From positions 1-12,677 of the forward strand of contig CAIUZX010000475.1 in NCBI GenBank assembly GCA_903903715.1: a DNA stretch of 12,677 bases, given 5' to 3'. The position numbers were made by a program, and so were the translations under genes. The notes beneath the pieces are model-generated. The model had not been told where the DNA came from, did no database searches, and worked only from the letters and a program-made list of their open reading frames with translations. This DNA is from an uncultured Caulobacterales bacterium (GTDB lineage: Bacteria > Pseudomonadota > Alphaproteobacteria > Caulobacterales > Caulobacteraceae). Below are positions 1-7,986 of this stretch, piece after piece; positions within the stretch are counted from its first letter, which is position 1, and the number at the start of each line of letters is the position of its first letter.

Positions 1-434
1 CGTCCCGCCTGTCGAGCGGCGGCGCCCAGCTGTTGCAGGGCGCGGCAGGGGCGAACTGGCGGGTGTTCAACTTCGGCCTGACGGATGCGCAGATCAAGGC
101 GGCGCGCGGCCGGCGGGCCGAGGCCCTCGCCAACTGGAAGGAAGCGGTGCTGGAGGCGCTGGCCGAGTCCGAGGACGCCATGACCTCTCTGGTCAAGCGG
201 GAAGACCAGCTCCGCGCGCTGGACGTCGCCCTCGACGCCGGCCGCAGGACGCAAGGGTCCGTGGATCAGGCCTATCGCGCGGGGGCCGCGTCCCGGATCG
301 ATGCTCTGCTCGCCGAGGCGCAGGCCCTTTCCGCAGAGGGCGCCGCGATCGATGTGCGGCAGGAAACGTCCCGCGCGGCGGTGGCGAGTTTTAGGGCGCT
401 CGGCGGCGGCTGGACCGCACCGACCGCACATTGA
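1..434 (+). CDS. Outer-membrane efflux channel, NodT/TolC family, C-terminal part
   Basis: The gene is cut by the left window edge. The open frame runs from base 3 to the TGA at 432-434 and gives about 143 residues. They match the last third of NodT-family outer-membrane factors of RND efflux systems: a WRVFNFG segment like the usual 'W-x-hydrophobic-F-D/N-F-G' motif, long alpha-helical coiled-coil sequence rich in Ala, Glu and Arg, and a terminal FRALGGGW motif just before the C-terminus. The complete outer-membrane factor at 4997-6442 ends with the same FRALGGGW motif, so the two are paralogues. In this family the protein forms the trimeric channel through the outer membrane and periplasm. 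It is probably the last gene of a second efflux operon lying upstream. The TTG at 33 is not the true start, because homology-like sequence continues before it. Confidence 0.85.
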   Translation, partial: SRLSSGGAQLLQGAAGANWRVFNFGLTDAQIKAARGRRAEALANWKEAVLEALAESEDAMTSLVKREDQLRALDVALDAGRRTQGSVDQAYRAGAASRIDALLAEAQALSAEGAAIDVRQETSRAAVASFRALGGGWTAPTAH

Positions 435-529
435 CGCCAAAAACGCCCGCGAACGGAGCGAAGATCAGCGGGTGTGGCGCGCGGGGACTGGCGCCGGGCC
501 TTCACATGTCGCAAATAGCTCGAAAGATG

Positions 530-544
530 TGACTGAATCAGTGA
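530..544. promoter_or_regulatory. Operator-like near-palindrome before the efflux operon
   Basis: TGACTGA-A-TCAGTGA is a 7-1-7 inverted repeat with one mismatch; the inner ACTGA-A-TCAGT (532-542) is perfect. It lies 34 bp before the ATG of the adaptor gene, where a repressor site would be expected. TetR-family repressors commonly control RND operons and bind dyads of this size, but no regulator gene is in the window, so the assignment is an inference. A wider dyad, TCACAT (502-507) and ATGTGA (527-532), overlaps it. A TTCACA at 501-506 could serve as a -35 element, but no good -10 follows. Confidence 0.4.
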
Positions 545-577
545 GCGCGCCCTTAGCGCTCGGGGCGGCCGGTCGTG

Positions 578-1801
578 ATGTTTGACACTGAGAGTTCCCT
601 GCGGCGGTCTGCGATGGTGGTTTCGCTGGCCCTGGCCTTGGCGGCGTGTGGCGGAAAAAAGCCCACCCCCGTCCCTCCGCCGCCGGTCGTGTCGGTCGCA
701 ACCCCGTTGGTGAAGTCGATCGTCGACTGGGACGACTATGTCGGGCACTTCGAGGCGGTCGACACGGTCAGCGTCCGGCCGCGCGTCAGCGGCTACCTGC
801 AGAATGTGACCTTCCGGGACGGCGACTTCGTCCACAAGGGCCAGCTGCTCTTCGAAATCGATCCCCGGCCCTATCAGGCCGCCTTAGATCTCGCAGCGGC
901 TCAGGTGACGCGGGCGCAAGCGGCGTCGCAGACAGCGCACACCGAAGCGGTCCGCGCAGAAGGGCTGTTCGCCGCCAAGGCGCTCAGCCAGCAGGATCTG
1001 ACGGCCCGCAAGGCGGCGGCGGATCAGGCGACGGCCGACCTCGCAGCGGCGAAGGCGGCGGAGCGGTCGGCGCGGCTAAATCTCGACTTTACCAAGGTCA
1101 CGGCGCCCATCTCCGGCCGGATCTCCGACCGCAAGGTCGCCGCGGGCAATCTCGTGAACGCCGACCAGACGATCCTGACGAGCATTGTCAGCCTCGACCC
1201 CATTCGTTTTGTCTTTACAGGGGCTGAGAGCGTTTACCTCAAGTACCAGCGCGCCAACGAGAACGGCTCCCGCCCCTCCTCCCGCCGCTCGCCGAACCCG
1301 GTGGAGATCCGGCTGCAGGATGAGCCGGACTTCCATTGGAAGGGCCATATGGATTTCGTCGACAACGCCATCGACACCGGATCGGGAACGATCCGCGGCC
1401 GGGCCGTCGTGGATAATCCGGACAATTTCCTGACCCCCGGCCTGTTCGGTCATCTGCGTCTTCTGGGCTCCGGGGCGTACAAGGGCATGCTGGTGCCCGA
1501 TCAGGCCATTGTCACCGACCAGACCCGACAGGTCGTCTATGTCGTCGATGCTCATGACATGATTACCCAGAAGATCGTGGACACCGGGCCGCTTGTGAAC
1601 GGGCTGCGGGTGATCCGCTCCGGCCTCATGCCGAGTGATCGGGTCGTGATCGACGGCGTGCAGCGCGCCAAGCCGGGCCGCAAGGTCAAGCCGACGCCGG
1701 GCAAGATCGAGGACCTCGCCGCGCAGCCCCCCGCCAAGGCGTCGCCGCCCCTGGATATCGCCTCGCCGCGCTCGGCGACCAGCGCCAGCGCCGCGCGTTG
1801 A
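578..1801 (+). CDS. RND efflux periplasmic adaptor lipoprotein (HlyD/AcrA family, MexE-like)
   Basis: This is the membrane fusion protein that links the inner-membrane pump to the outer-membrane channel. From the ATG at 578 it is 407 residues. The N-terminus has two Arg (R9, R10), a hydrophobic segment and a lipobox L21-A22-A23-C24, so it should be lipid-anchored and periplasmic, followed by a Pro-rich linker (about 29-37). The first half of the lipoyl-like domain lies at about 64-97 (SGYLQNVTFRDGDFVHKGQ), an alpha-helical hairpin at about 100-170, and the returning lipoyl half at about 170-205 (FTKVTAPISGRISDR). Beta-barrel and membrane-proximal domains follow. The last 40 or so residues are a Pro/Ala/Ser-rich tail. 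A GTG at 575 directly before the ATG is an alternative start; neither has a strong Shine-Dalgarno. Ten bases separate it from the pump gene, so they form one operon. By memory the sequence is closer to MexE/OqxA than to AcrA; substrate unknown. Confidence 0.93.
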   Translation: MFDTESSLRRSAMVVSLALALAACGGKKPTPVPPPPVVSVATPLVKSIVDWDDYVGHFEAVDTVSVRPRVSGYLQNVTFRDGDFVHKGQLLFEIDPRPYQAALDLAAAQVTRAQAASQTAHTEAVRAEGLFAAKALSQQDLTARKAAADQATADLAAAKAAERSARLNLDFTKVTAPISGRISDRKVAAGNLVNADQTILTSIVSLDPIRFVFTGAESVYLKYQRANENGSRPSSRRSPNPVEIRLQDEPDFHWKGHMDFVDNAIDTGSGTIRGRAVVDNPDNFLTPGLFGHLRLLGSGAYKGMLVPDQAIVTDQTRQVVYVVDAHDMITQKIVDTGPLVNGLRVIRSGLMPSDRVVIDGVQRAKPGRKVKPTPGKIEDLAAQPPAKASPPLDIASPRSATSASAAR

Positions 1802-1811
1802 CGGCGCGCAG

Positions 1812-4800
1812 ATGAGGCTCTCCCACTTCTTCATCGAGCGACCGGCCTTCGCGGTGGTCATAGCGGTGCTGATCACGCTGATCGGCGCCATCGCCTATCC
1901 CGGCCTGCCTGTCGCGCAGTACCCGCAGATCGTCCCGCCGACCATCACCGTGACGACGAGCTATCCCGGCGCCTCTGCGGAGCTGATCGCCGACGCGGTC
2001 GCAGGCCCGATCGAGAGCCAGATCAACGGCGTCGACAACATGGACTATATCTCGTCCAGCGCGACCGGCGACGGGCGCCTGACGATCACGGTCACCTTCC
2101 GCCTGGGGGTCGACCTCGACAAATCGCAGCAGCTCGTCGAAAACCGCGTCGCCGCCGCCACGCCGCAGCTGCCGGACACGGTGCGCCAGGTCGGCGTGAT
2201 CGTGCGCAAGTCGACGCCCGACCCGCTGCTCGCCGTTCACCTCTATTCGCCGGACGGCACCCTCGATCAGCAGTATATCTCCAACTACGCCGGCCTGCAC
2301 ATCCGCGACCGGATCCTGCGCATTCCGGGGGTCGGCGACATCGGCAGCCGCGCCTCCCGCGACTACGCCATGCGCATCTGGATCGACCCGGACAAGGCCG
2401 CAGCCCGCAACCTGACCACAGACGAGATCGTCGCCGCGCTCAAGTCGCACAATCTGCAGACCGGCGCGGGACAGATCGGCGCTGCGCCCTATGTCGGGAC
2501 GCCGGGCGCCTTCCAGATGAACATCGACTCCCGCGGCCGCCTGAACAAGCCGGACGAGTTCGCCGACATCATCATCAAGCGCAGCCCCGAGGGCGCGTTG
2601 ACCCGTGTGCGGGATGTGGCGCGGGTCGAGCTGGCGGCGCAGGACTATACGGTCAACGCCTACATGTCCGGCTTTCCCGCCGCCGCGCAAGGCATCCAGG
2701 CCCAGCCCGGCGCCAACGCCGTCGCCACGGCGGACGCGATCAAGCAGACGATGGTCGAGCTGAAGAAGGACTTCCCCCCCGGCCTCGACTACAAGATCAT
2801 CTACAACCCCACCGAATATGTCAGCGCCTCCATCGACGAGGTGAAGAAGACGCTGATGATCGCCGTCGGCCTCGTGGTCCTCGTCATCCTGATGTTCCTG
2901 CAGAGCTGGCGGGCGGCGATCATCCCGATTCTCGCCATCCCGATCTCCCTGATCGGCGCCTGCGCGGTCATGGCGGCCTTCGGCTTTTCCCTGAACAACC
3001 TCTCCCTGTTCGGTCTGGTGCTGGCCATCGGCATCGTGGTCGATGACGCCATCGTGGTGGTGGAGAATGTGGAGCGTCTGCTGCGCGCCGGGGCCTCCCC
3101 CCGCGACGCCGCGCACGTGACCATGGACGAGGTGGGCGGCGCTCTGATCGCGATCGCCATGGTCCTCATCGCCGTGTTCGTGCCGACGGCGTTCCTGTCG
3201 GGCATCTCCGGCCAGTTCTACCGCCAGTTCGCCCTGACCATCGCCGCCGCGACGGTGATTTCGCTGATCCTGTCCCTCACCCTGTCCCCGACGCTGGCGG
3301 CCCTCATCATGAAGCCGCACACCCACACGCCGCCGACAGGCGGCATGGGCCGGCTGGGCGAAGCTTACACCCGCCTCTTCAACCGAAACTTCGACCGCTT
3401 GAGCGACGCCTATGGTAGGCTCACCAAGGGGACGGTGCGCGCCTCCGTGCTGATGCTGCCCCTTTACGCCATTCTGCTCGCCCTGACCGTCTGGGGCATG
3501 CTGGCGACGCCGCAAGGCTTCATTCCCATTCAGGACCAGGGGAACTACCTCGTCGCCGTGCAGTTGCCGCAGGGCGCCAGCCTCGCACGGACCGACGCGA
3601 TCACACGGGATATCGCCGCCCGGATCCTGAGGACCCCGGGGGTCAAGGCGGCGTCGATCTACGCCGGCACCGATCCGGTCACCCAGGCCAATGTGTCCAA
3701 CGCCGCGCAGATGTACGTCATCCTCGACGACTTCGATAAGCGCAGCCACGATCATCGCACCGCCGACAGCATTCTGGCCGCGCTGAAGAAGTCCGTCGCG
3801 CCGGTGGTCGGGGCCGACGTGCGGGTGCTGCCCCCCGCCCCGGTCCGCGGCATCGGCTCGGCAGGCGGCTTCAAGATGGTCATCCAGGATCAGGCGGGCG
3901 CAGGTCCGCAGGCTCTGGAAAAGGTCGCCAATACGCTGGCGGAGGAAGCCAAGAAACAGCCGGCGATCAGCCAGGCCTTCACCACCTTCAACACGAGGAC
4001 CCCACGCCTCTTCGCCGACGTCGACCGGGACAAGGCGGAATCGCTGGGGGTCTCCACCCAGTCCGTCTTCTCCACGCTCCAGACCTATCTGGGCTCCAGC
4101 TTCATCAATACATTCAACCTGTTCGGCAAATCCTATCAAGTCGTGGCGCAGGCCGACTACGCCTCGCGAAGCGACGGCGCCGACATCGGCGGCCTGCAGA
4201 CAAGGTCCGCCAGCGGGACGATGACGCCGCTCGGCTCCATGGTCACGCTGAAGCACACCACGGGTCCCTACCGCGTCCTGCGCTACAACCTCTTCCCCGG
4301 CGCGGAAGTGCAAGGCGACACCGCCCCCGGCCACTCCACCGGCGAGGCCCTCGCCGCCATGGAGGAGACCGCCCAGCGGGTGCTGCCCGCCGGCTTCACC
4401 TATGAGTGGACCGAGCTCGCCTTCCAGCAGAAGCTTGCGGGCAACACCGGGGGCCTCGTCTTCGGCCTCGCGGTCGTGTTCGTGTTCCTCGTCCTCACCG
4501 CCCTTTATGAGAGCGTCACCCTGCCGCTGGCGGTGATCCTGATCGTACCGATGTGCATGCTGGCGGCGATCGCGGGCGTCAATCTGATGGGCAAGGACAA
4601 CAACATCCTGACCCAGGTCGGCCTCGTGGTGCTCATCGGCCTCGCCGCCAAGAACGCCATCCTCATCGTCGAGTTCGCCCGTCAGGCGGAGACCGAACGC
4701 GGCCTTGACCGCTGGGCGGCGGCGGTGGAGGCGGCGCGGACCCGCCTGCGCCCGATCCTGATGACGTCGCTGGCCTTCATCCTCGGCGTCGCGCCGCTGG

Positions 4801-4997
4801 CCTTCGCGTCCGGCGCTGGGGCGGAGATGAGGCAGGCGCTGGGCATCGCCGTCTTCTTCGGCATGCTGGGCGTGACCGTCTTCGGCCTCGTCTTCACGCC
4901 GCTCTTCTACGTCCTCTGTCGCGCCCTGTCGGACCGGCTGCCGCAGCCCAAGCTGCGCAAGACCATGTCGGTCCAGGATCCGGGAGCCGAGATCTGA
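1812..4997 (+). CDS. RND multidrug efflux pump, inner-membrane permease (HAE1 family, MexF/OqxB-like)
   Basis: This is the proton-driven inner-membrane transporter of the tripartite pump: 1061 residues, the usual length for the family (about 1030-1060). It starts with the family signature FFIERPAFA and has the duplicated plan of one helix, a large periplasmic loop and a helix bundle, twice. The proton-relay residues are present: D411-D412 in IGIVVDDAIVVVENVER (helix 4), K947 in KNAILIVEFA (helix 10), and R978 and T985 in the RLRPILMTSLAFILG segment. These correspond to D407/D408, K940, R971 and T978 of E. coli AcrB. The loop around residues 155-195 (QYISNYAG, RIPGVGDIG) recalls MexF/OqxB. The start is the ATG at 1812, ten bases after the adaptor stop, without a clear Shine-Dalgarno. 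The TGA overlaps the next ATG by one base (TGATG). Drug specificity cannot be read from the sequence. Confidence 0.96.
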   Translation: MRLSHFFIERPAFAVVIAVLITLIGAIAYPGLPVAQYPQIVPPTITVTTSYPGASAELIADAVAGPIESQINGVDNMDYISSSATGDGRLTITVTFRLGVDLDKSQQLVENRVAAATPQLPDTVRQVGVIVRKSTPDPLLAVHLYSPDGTLDQQYISNYAGLHIRDRILRIPGVGDIGSRASRDYAMRIWIDPDKAAARNLTTDEIVAALKSHNLQTGAGQIGAAPYVGTPGAFQMNIDSRGRLNKPDEFADIIIKRSPEGALTRVRDVARVELAAQDYTVNAYMSGFPAAAQGIQAQPGANAVATADAIKQTMVELKKDFPPGLDYKIIYNPTEYVSASIDEVKKTLMIAVGLVVLVILMFLQSWRAAIIPILAIPISLIGACAVMAAFGFSLNNLSLFGLVLAIGIVVDDAIVVVENVERLLRAGASPRDAAHVTMDEVGGALIAIAMVLIAVFVPTAFLSGISGQFYRQFALTIAAATVISLILSLTLSPTLAALIMKPHTHTPPTGGMGRLGEAYTRLFNRNFDRLSDAYGRLTKGTVRASVLMLPLYAILLALTVWGMLATPQGFIPIQDQGNYLVAVQLPQGASLARTDAITRDIAARILRTPGVKAASIYAGTDPVTQANVSNAAQMYVILDDFDKRSHDHRTADSILAALKKSVAPVVGADVRVLPPAPVRGIGSAGGFKMVIQDQAGAGPQALEKVANTLAEEAKKQPAISQAFTTFNTRTPRLFADVDRDKAESLGVSTQSVFSTLQTYLGSSFINTFNLFGKSYQVVAQADYASRSDGADIGGLQTRSASGTMTPLGSMVTLKHTTGPYRVLRYNLFPGAEVQGDTAPGHSTGEALAAMEETAQRVLPAGFTYEWTELAFQQKLAGNTGGLVFGLAVVFVFLVLTALYESVTLPLAVILIVPMCMLAAIAGVNLMGKDNNILTQVGLVVLIGLAAKNAILIVEFARQAETERGLDRWAAAVEAARTRLRPILMTSLAFILGVAPLAFASGAGAEMRQALGIAVFFGMLGVTVFGLVFTPLFYVLCRALSDRLPQPKLRKTMSVQDPGAEI

Positions 4998-6442
4998 TGC
5001 GCCGCTTCGCCGCCAGCCTGTCCGCGTCCCTCGCCTGTCTGTCCGCCTGCGCGGTAGGGCCAAACTATCACGCGCCCCTGGCTCAAGAGCCCGCACCGGA
5101 ACGCTTCGCCGCAGCGACACCCGCCGTTGCAGCGGCGGGAGAGCCGGTCGACGACTGGTGGCGGCTCTATCAGGATCCGGTTCTCGACGGGCTGATCGCC
5201 AAGGCCCTTTACGCCAACACCGACCTCCGCGTCGCCAGCGCCAATCTCTCCCGCGCCCGTGCGGTCCTTGGCGGCGCTCGCGTTGGCCTCTATTCCCCCA
5301 CAACCACAGTCACCGCCAGCGCGGTCGAGGGGCGCAGCGCCACCGCCAACGCCTTCGCGGCGCTCAAGGGAACCAAGGCCAAGGCCAGTCCCACGGACTC
5401 TGCGACCTTCGCCGCGAGCTATGAGCTCGACCTGTTCGGCCGTCTACGTCGGGGAGTCGAAGCCGCACGGGCCGACTCTGACGTCGCGAAGGCCGCGCTT
5501 GATCTCGCGCGCGTGGCCGTGGCGGCGGACACGACGAGAGCCTATGTCGATGTCTGCGCCCTGGGCGCGGCGGTCGATGCGGCGGACACGGCGCGCAAGC
5601 TCGCCCGCCAGACGGCGGATATTACAGAAGATCGCCGCAGGCTCGGCGCCGCGTCGGACTTCGATGTGGCCAGAGCCCGGGCCCTCGCCGCCCAGGCGGA
5701 CGCGGCGACCCCCGCCCTGCGCGCCCAGCGCGCCGCGGCCCTGTTCAGCCTCGCTGTCCTGACCGGACAGGCGCCCGAAACGGCGCAGCCGGCGGTCGAG
5801 GCCTGCCGCAAGCCCTTGAGACTGGCCACCGTAGCCCCTGTCGGCGACGGCGCAGGGCTCCTCCGGCGGCGCCCCGATGTGCGCGCAGCGGAGCGGCAAC
5901 TCGCCGCCGACACCGCCCGGATCGGTGTCGCCACGGCGTCCCTCTTCCCGACCCTCACCCTCGGCGGCCAGCTCGGTATCGGCGGCGCGACGCCGGACAA
6001 GGCGGCGACCTATTCCGGAACCACGTTCAGCGTCGGCCCGGCCCTCTCCTGGACCGCGCCCAATGTCCTCGCCGCGCGGGCGCTGGTCGCCCAGTCCAAC
6101 GCCCAGGCGCGCGCGTCGCTGGCCCGCCTCGACGGCGTCGTGCTGACGGCGCTGAAGGACGTGGAGACCGCGCTCGCCACCCTGGACAGCGAGCGTCAGA
6201 GGCAGGCGTCCCTCTCCGCCGCGCGGGACGAGCTCGACACCGCCGCCCGCCTCGCCAAGGCCCGCTATGATCAAGGCGCCGCCAGCTTCCTGGATCTGAT
6301 CGACGCCGAGCGCAGCCTGCGCGCCGGTGAAGCGGATCTGGCGGCCGAGGATCAGAGGCTCGGGGAAGCCGAAGTGGCGCTGTTCCGCGCCCTCGGCGGC
6401 GGTTGGAAACAGGCGCCGGTCCCGCTGAAACGGCCGCTCTGA
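4997..6442 (+). CDS. RND efflux outer-membrane lipoprotein, NodT family
   Basis: This is the outer-membrane channel of the same pump, 481 residues, typical for NodT/OprM proteins. The signal peptide ends in lipobox L15-S16-A17-C18, followed by the family's AVGPNY sequence, so the mature protein should be N-terminally acylated. DDWWRLYQDP (about residues 52-61) and LRRRPDVRAAERQL (about 288-301) are signature motifs. Two outer-membrane-efflux repeats rich in coiled coil make up the rest, and the protein ends near FRALGGGW. The ATG shares its A with the preceding TGA (TGATG), which suggests translational coupling to the pump gene. A terminator-like hairpin follows 18 bp after the stop. It is the full-length counterpart of the truncated channel gene at the left edge, so two efflux loci probably lie side by side. 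Confidence 0.95.
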   Translation: MRRFAASLSASLACLSACAVGPNYHAPLAQEPAPERFAAATPAVAAAGEPVDDWWRLYQDPVLDGLIAKALYANTDLRVASANLSRARAVLGGARVGLYSPTTTVTASAVEGRSATANAFAALKGTKAKASPTDSATFAASYELDLFGRLRRGVEAARADSDVAKAALDLARVAVAADTTRAYVDVCALGAAVDAADTARKLARQTADITEDRRRLGAASDFDVARARALAAQADAATPALRAQRAAALFSLAVLTGQAPETAQPAVEACRKPLRLATVAPVGDGAGLLRRRPDVRAAERQLAADTARIGVATASLFPTLTLGGQLGIGGATPDKAATYSGTTFSVGPALSWTAPNVLAARALVAQSNAQARASLARLDGVVLTALKDVETALATLDSERQRQASLSAARDELDTAARLAKARYDQGAASFLDLIDAERSLRAGEADLAAEDQRLGEAEVALFRALGGGWKQAPVPLKRPL

Positions 6443-6773
6443 CCCCCAACATCGACCCTTCAGCCCATTTTGGGCTGTCATTTTGAGCTGAACATTTCCG
6501 GCTCAGGGTTGACGAAACCTCGCGCCACTTGAACAGTCGCTTTGCGCGGCGTCGCGACAAGACGCCGGCAACCCCTTGGAATGACTATGGAAACTGCGCC
6601 GTGAAAGCGGAGGCGTCCGTCGCCGTGACCGCGTCCTAAATCGATTATTCATCTTACTTGTTAAATTCCATGAAATCTGTTCATTCTTCGCTTACCAAGT
6701 CGCTCAAAATCCAGCTTGAATAGATCGTGTGAGGCGGAACATATTCACGTCAAGAAGAGGTGGATACAGACCC
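6443..6773. other. Non-coding region between efflux operon and sigma-factor gene
   Basis: No convincing gene lies in these 331 bp. The first part holds the terminator-like hairpin (6461-6484) and a weaker stem at 6485-6504 (GAGCTG paired with CGGCTC, one G-U). A perfect 7-bp stem, CGGCGTC and GACGCCG around a 7-base loop, sits at 6547-6567 without a T-tract. From about 6640 to 6725 base composition turns clearly AT-rich compared with the rest of the window, as expected for the promoter of the sigma-factor gene. TTGTTA at 6658-6663 is the best -35 candidate, but the -10 (TCATTC at 6681-6686) is poor. Confidence 0.5.
6461..6484 (+). terminator. Probable intrinsic terminator of the efflux operon
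   Basis: A perfect 7-bp stem, CAGCCCA and TGGGCTG, encloses a TTT loop (6461-6477) and is followed by TCATTTT. It lies 18 bp after the stop of the outer-membrane channel gene. The T-tract is interrupted, so termination may be incomplete. Confidence 0.5.
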
Positions 6774-7316
6774 ATGCCCGAACCGATGATCCATTCAATA
6801 TCTCAGATGATGCATCATTATCTGAACGAACGCCGATCTTTACTGAAGCTGTTCATGGCGAAAACAAGATGTCGGGAGATGGCGGAAGATCTGGTGCAGG
6901 ACATCGCCCTGCGACTGGTCGCCTTGACCACAGCAGAACTTCGCCGCATCGAGCAGCCGATCGCCTACCTGTACCAGATCGGCCGCAACCTCTGGCTCGA
7001 CCGCCTGCGCGGGGACTCCCGCTCGGCGCGGCGCGACAAGGCCTGGCAGGACACCTGCAGCGACCGCCTCTACGGTGAAAGCGTGTGCGCGACGCCGGAC
7101 CCCGAGGCCGCGCTGGCGGTGCGGCAAAAGGCGGAACGGCTCGAAGCCCAGCTCGCGGCGATGCCGCCCAAACGTCGGGAAGCCTTCAGACTTCACAGGC
7201 TGGAGGGGTTGAGCCAGTCCGAGGTCGCCGCTCGCACGGGCCAGTCCCGCAGCGCGGTGGAGAAACACGTCAGCGGCGCCACGGCGGCCATGCACCTCGC
7301 GTTTGCTGCGGAATAG
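6774..7316 (+). CDS. ECF-type RNA polymerase sigma factor, FecI-like
   Basis: This gene directs RNA polymerase to a specific promoter set. From the ATG at 6774 it encodes 180 residues, normal for group IV (ECF) sigma factors. Region 2 spans about 12-80, with AEDLVQDIALRLV (37-49) and the -10-recognition helix IAYLYQIGRNLWLDRLR (63-79). Region 4 spans about 117-172, with MPPKRREAFRLHRLEGLSQSE and a helix-turn-helix ending SRSAVEKHV, the pattern of FecI-like sigma factors that serve iron-siderophore or TonB-receptor systems. I chose this ATG because AGGTGGA lies 9 bases before it; a GTG at 6729 would add an atypical 15-residue extension. A FecI-like factor is normally followed by a FecR anti-sigma gene, but here the next gene is convergent and only 4 bp away. 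Its target genes are therefore unknown. Confidence 0.88.
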   Translation: MPEPMIHSISQMMHHYLNERRSLLKLFMAKTRCREMAEDLVQDIALRLVALTTAELRRIEQPIAYLYQIGRNLWLDRLRGDSRSARRDKAWQDTCSDRLYGESVCATPDPEAALAVRQKAERLEAQLAAMPPKRREAFRLHRLEGLSQSEVAARTGQSRSAVEKHVSGATAAMHLAFAAE

Positions 7317-7320
7317 ACGT

Positions 7321-7986
7321 TCAGTTGGACAGGCGGATCAACACCGCCGCGACCCCGGCGCCGATGACCAGCCCGACAATCAGCGCCCAGATTCGGGCCG
7401 GGGCCAGCGGAGTCGCCGTTTCCGGCAAGGGCTTCTTGCCATCCACCATCGCCCGCACCAGGCCTTCACGCTTCACCACGGCGTAGAACAGGATCGCCGC
7501 GAGGTGGACGAGGACCAGGAGTTTCAGCCCGTCGAACATCAGGTCGTGGAGATGTGAGGCGGTCCGCCCCACCTCAAAGCTCACCAGATTGGAAAAGGGA
7601 CCGGACTCCAGCCCGTCCACATCCACGGCGAACAGGCCAAAGCCGACAATGGCGATGAGCAGGGACAGGAGCGCAGCGACGCTCCACCCCCCCATGGGAT
7701 TGTGCCCGGCGGCGGGCTCGGCATGGCCGAACAGGCCCCTGGCGTAGGACAGGACCGCGCCGGGTCCCTTTAGAAACGCAGCAAACCTCGCCGTCGATCC
7801 GCCGAACAGGCCCCACCACAGCCGAAAGGCGAGCAGCCCCGCGACCAGGGAGCCGCAGATCCGGTGAAGCGTCAGATTGTGGACCGACACGCTCCACCAG
7901 GCGAGACCGACCAGCACGACCAAGACCCAGTGGAACAGGCGTGTCGGCAGGTCCCAGATCTTGAGGCGCGTCGTCGAAGCGTTCAT
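7321..7986 (-). CDS. Cytochrome b561-type membrane protein
   Basis: This is a di-heme b-type membrane electron carrier of the bacterial cytochrome b561 (Ni,Fe-hydrogenase b-subunit-like) family. It has 221 residues with four core hydrophobic helices (about 18-35, 42-61, 101-121 and 150-171) and a fifth, C-terminal one (about 198-217). The opening IWDLPTRLFHW and the loop GHNPMGGWSV are strong family signatures. Candidate haem-ligand histidines are H19 and H41 in the first two helices and H147 and H161 (14 residues apart) near and in the fourth. The protein should accept electrons from quinol and pass them to a periplasmic haem protein, or the reverse. The preceding gene encodes a secreted cytochrome c', and its TGA shares a base with this ATG, so the two are probably made together and interact. 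It converges on the sigma-factor gene with 4 bp between the stops. Confidence 0.9.
   Translation of the reverse strand: MNASTTRLKIWDLPTRLFHWVLVVLVGLAWWSVSVHNLTLHRICGSLVAGLLAFRLWWGLFGGSTARFAAFLKGPGAVLSYARGLFGHAEPAAGHNPMGGWSVAALLSLLIAIVGFGLFAVDVDGLESGPFSNLVSFEVGRTASHLHDLMFDGLKLLVLVHLAAILFYAVVKREGLVRAMVDGKKPLPETATPLAPARIWALIVGLVIGAGVAAVLIRLSN

Noticed and set aside
476..495. GGCGC and GCGCC hairpin after the left channel gene, considered as a terminator
   Set aside because: Only five base pairs with a 10-base loop and no T-tract.
272..835. Minus-strand open frame across the junction of the left channel gene and the adaptor
   Set aside because: Arg/Asp/Ala-rich shadow of two real genes, with no recognisable motif and no ribosome-binding site that stands out.
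1686..5303. A 1205-codon open frame on the minus strand opposite the RND pump
   Set aside because: It is antisense to a pump with all family motifs. The translation is low-complexity, rich in Arg, Gly, Asp and His as expected from the mirror of GC-rich codons, and shows no domain.
5444..6481. A 345-codon minus-strand open frame opposite the outer-membrane channel
   Set aside because: Shadow of the NodT-type gene, which has a lipobox and signature motifs. The antisense translation is Gly/Arg-rich without a domain.
6840..7295. Minus-strand open frame opposite the sigma-factor gene
   Set aside because: The sigma factor has clear region 2 and region 4 motifs. The opposite frame shows none.
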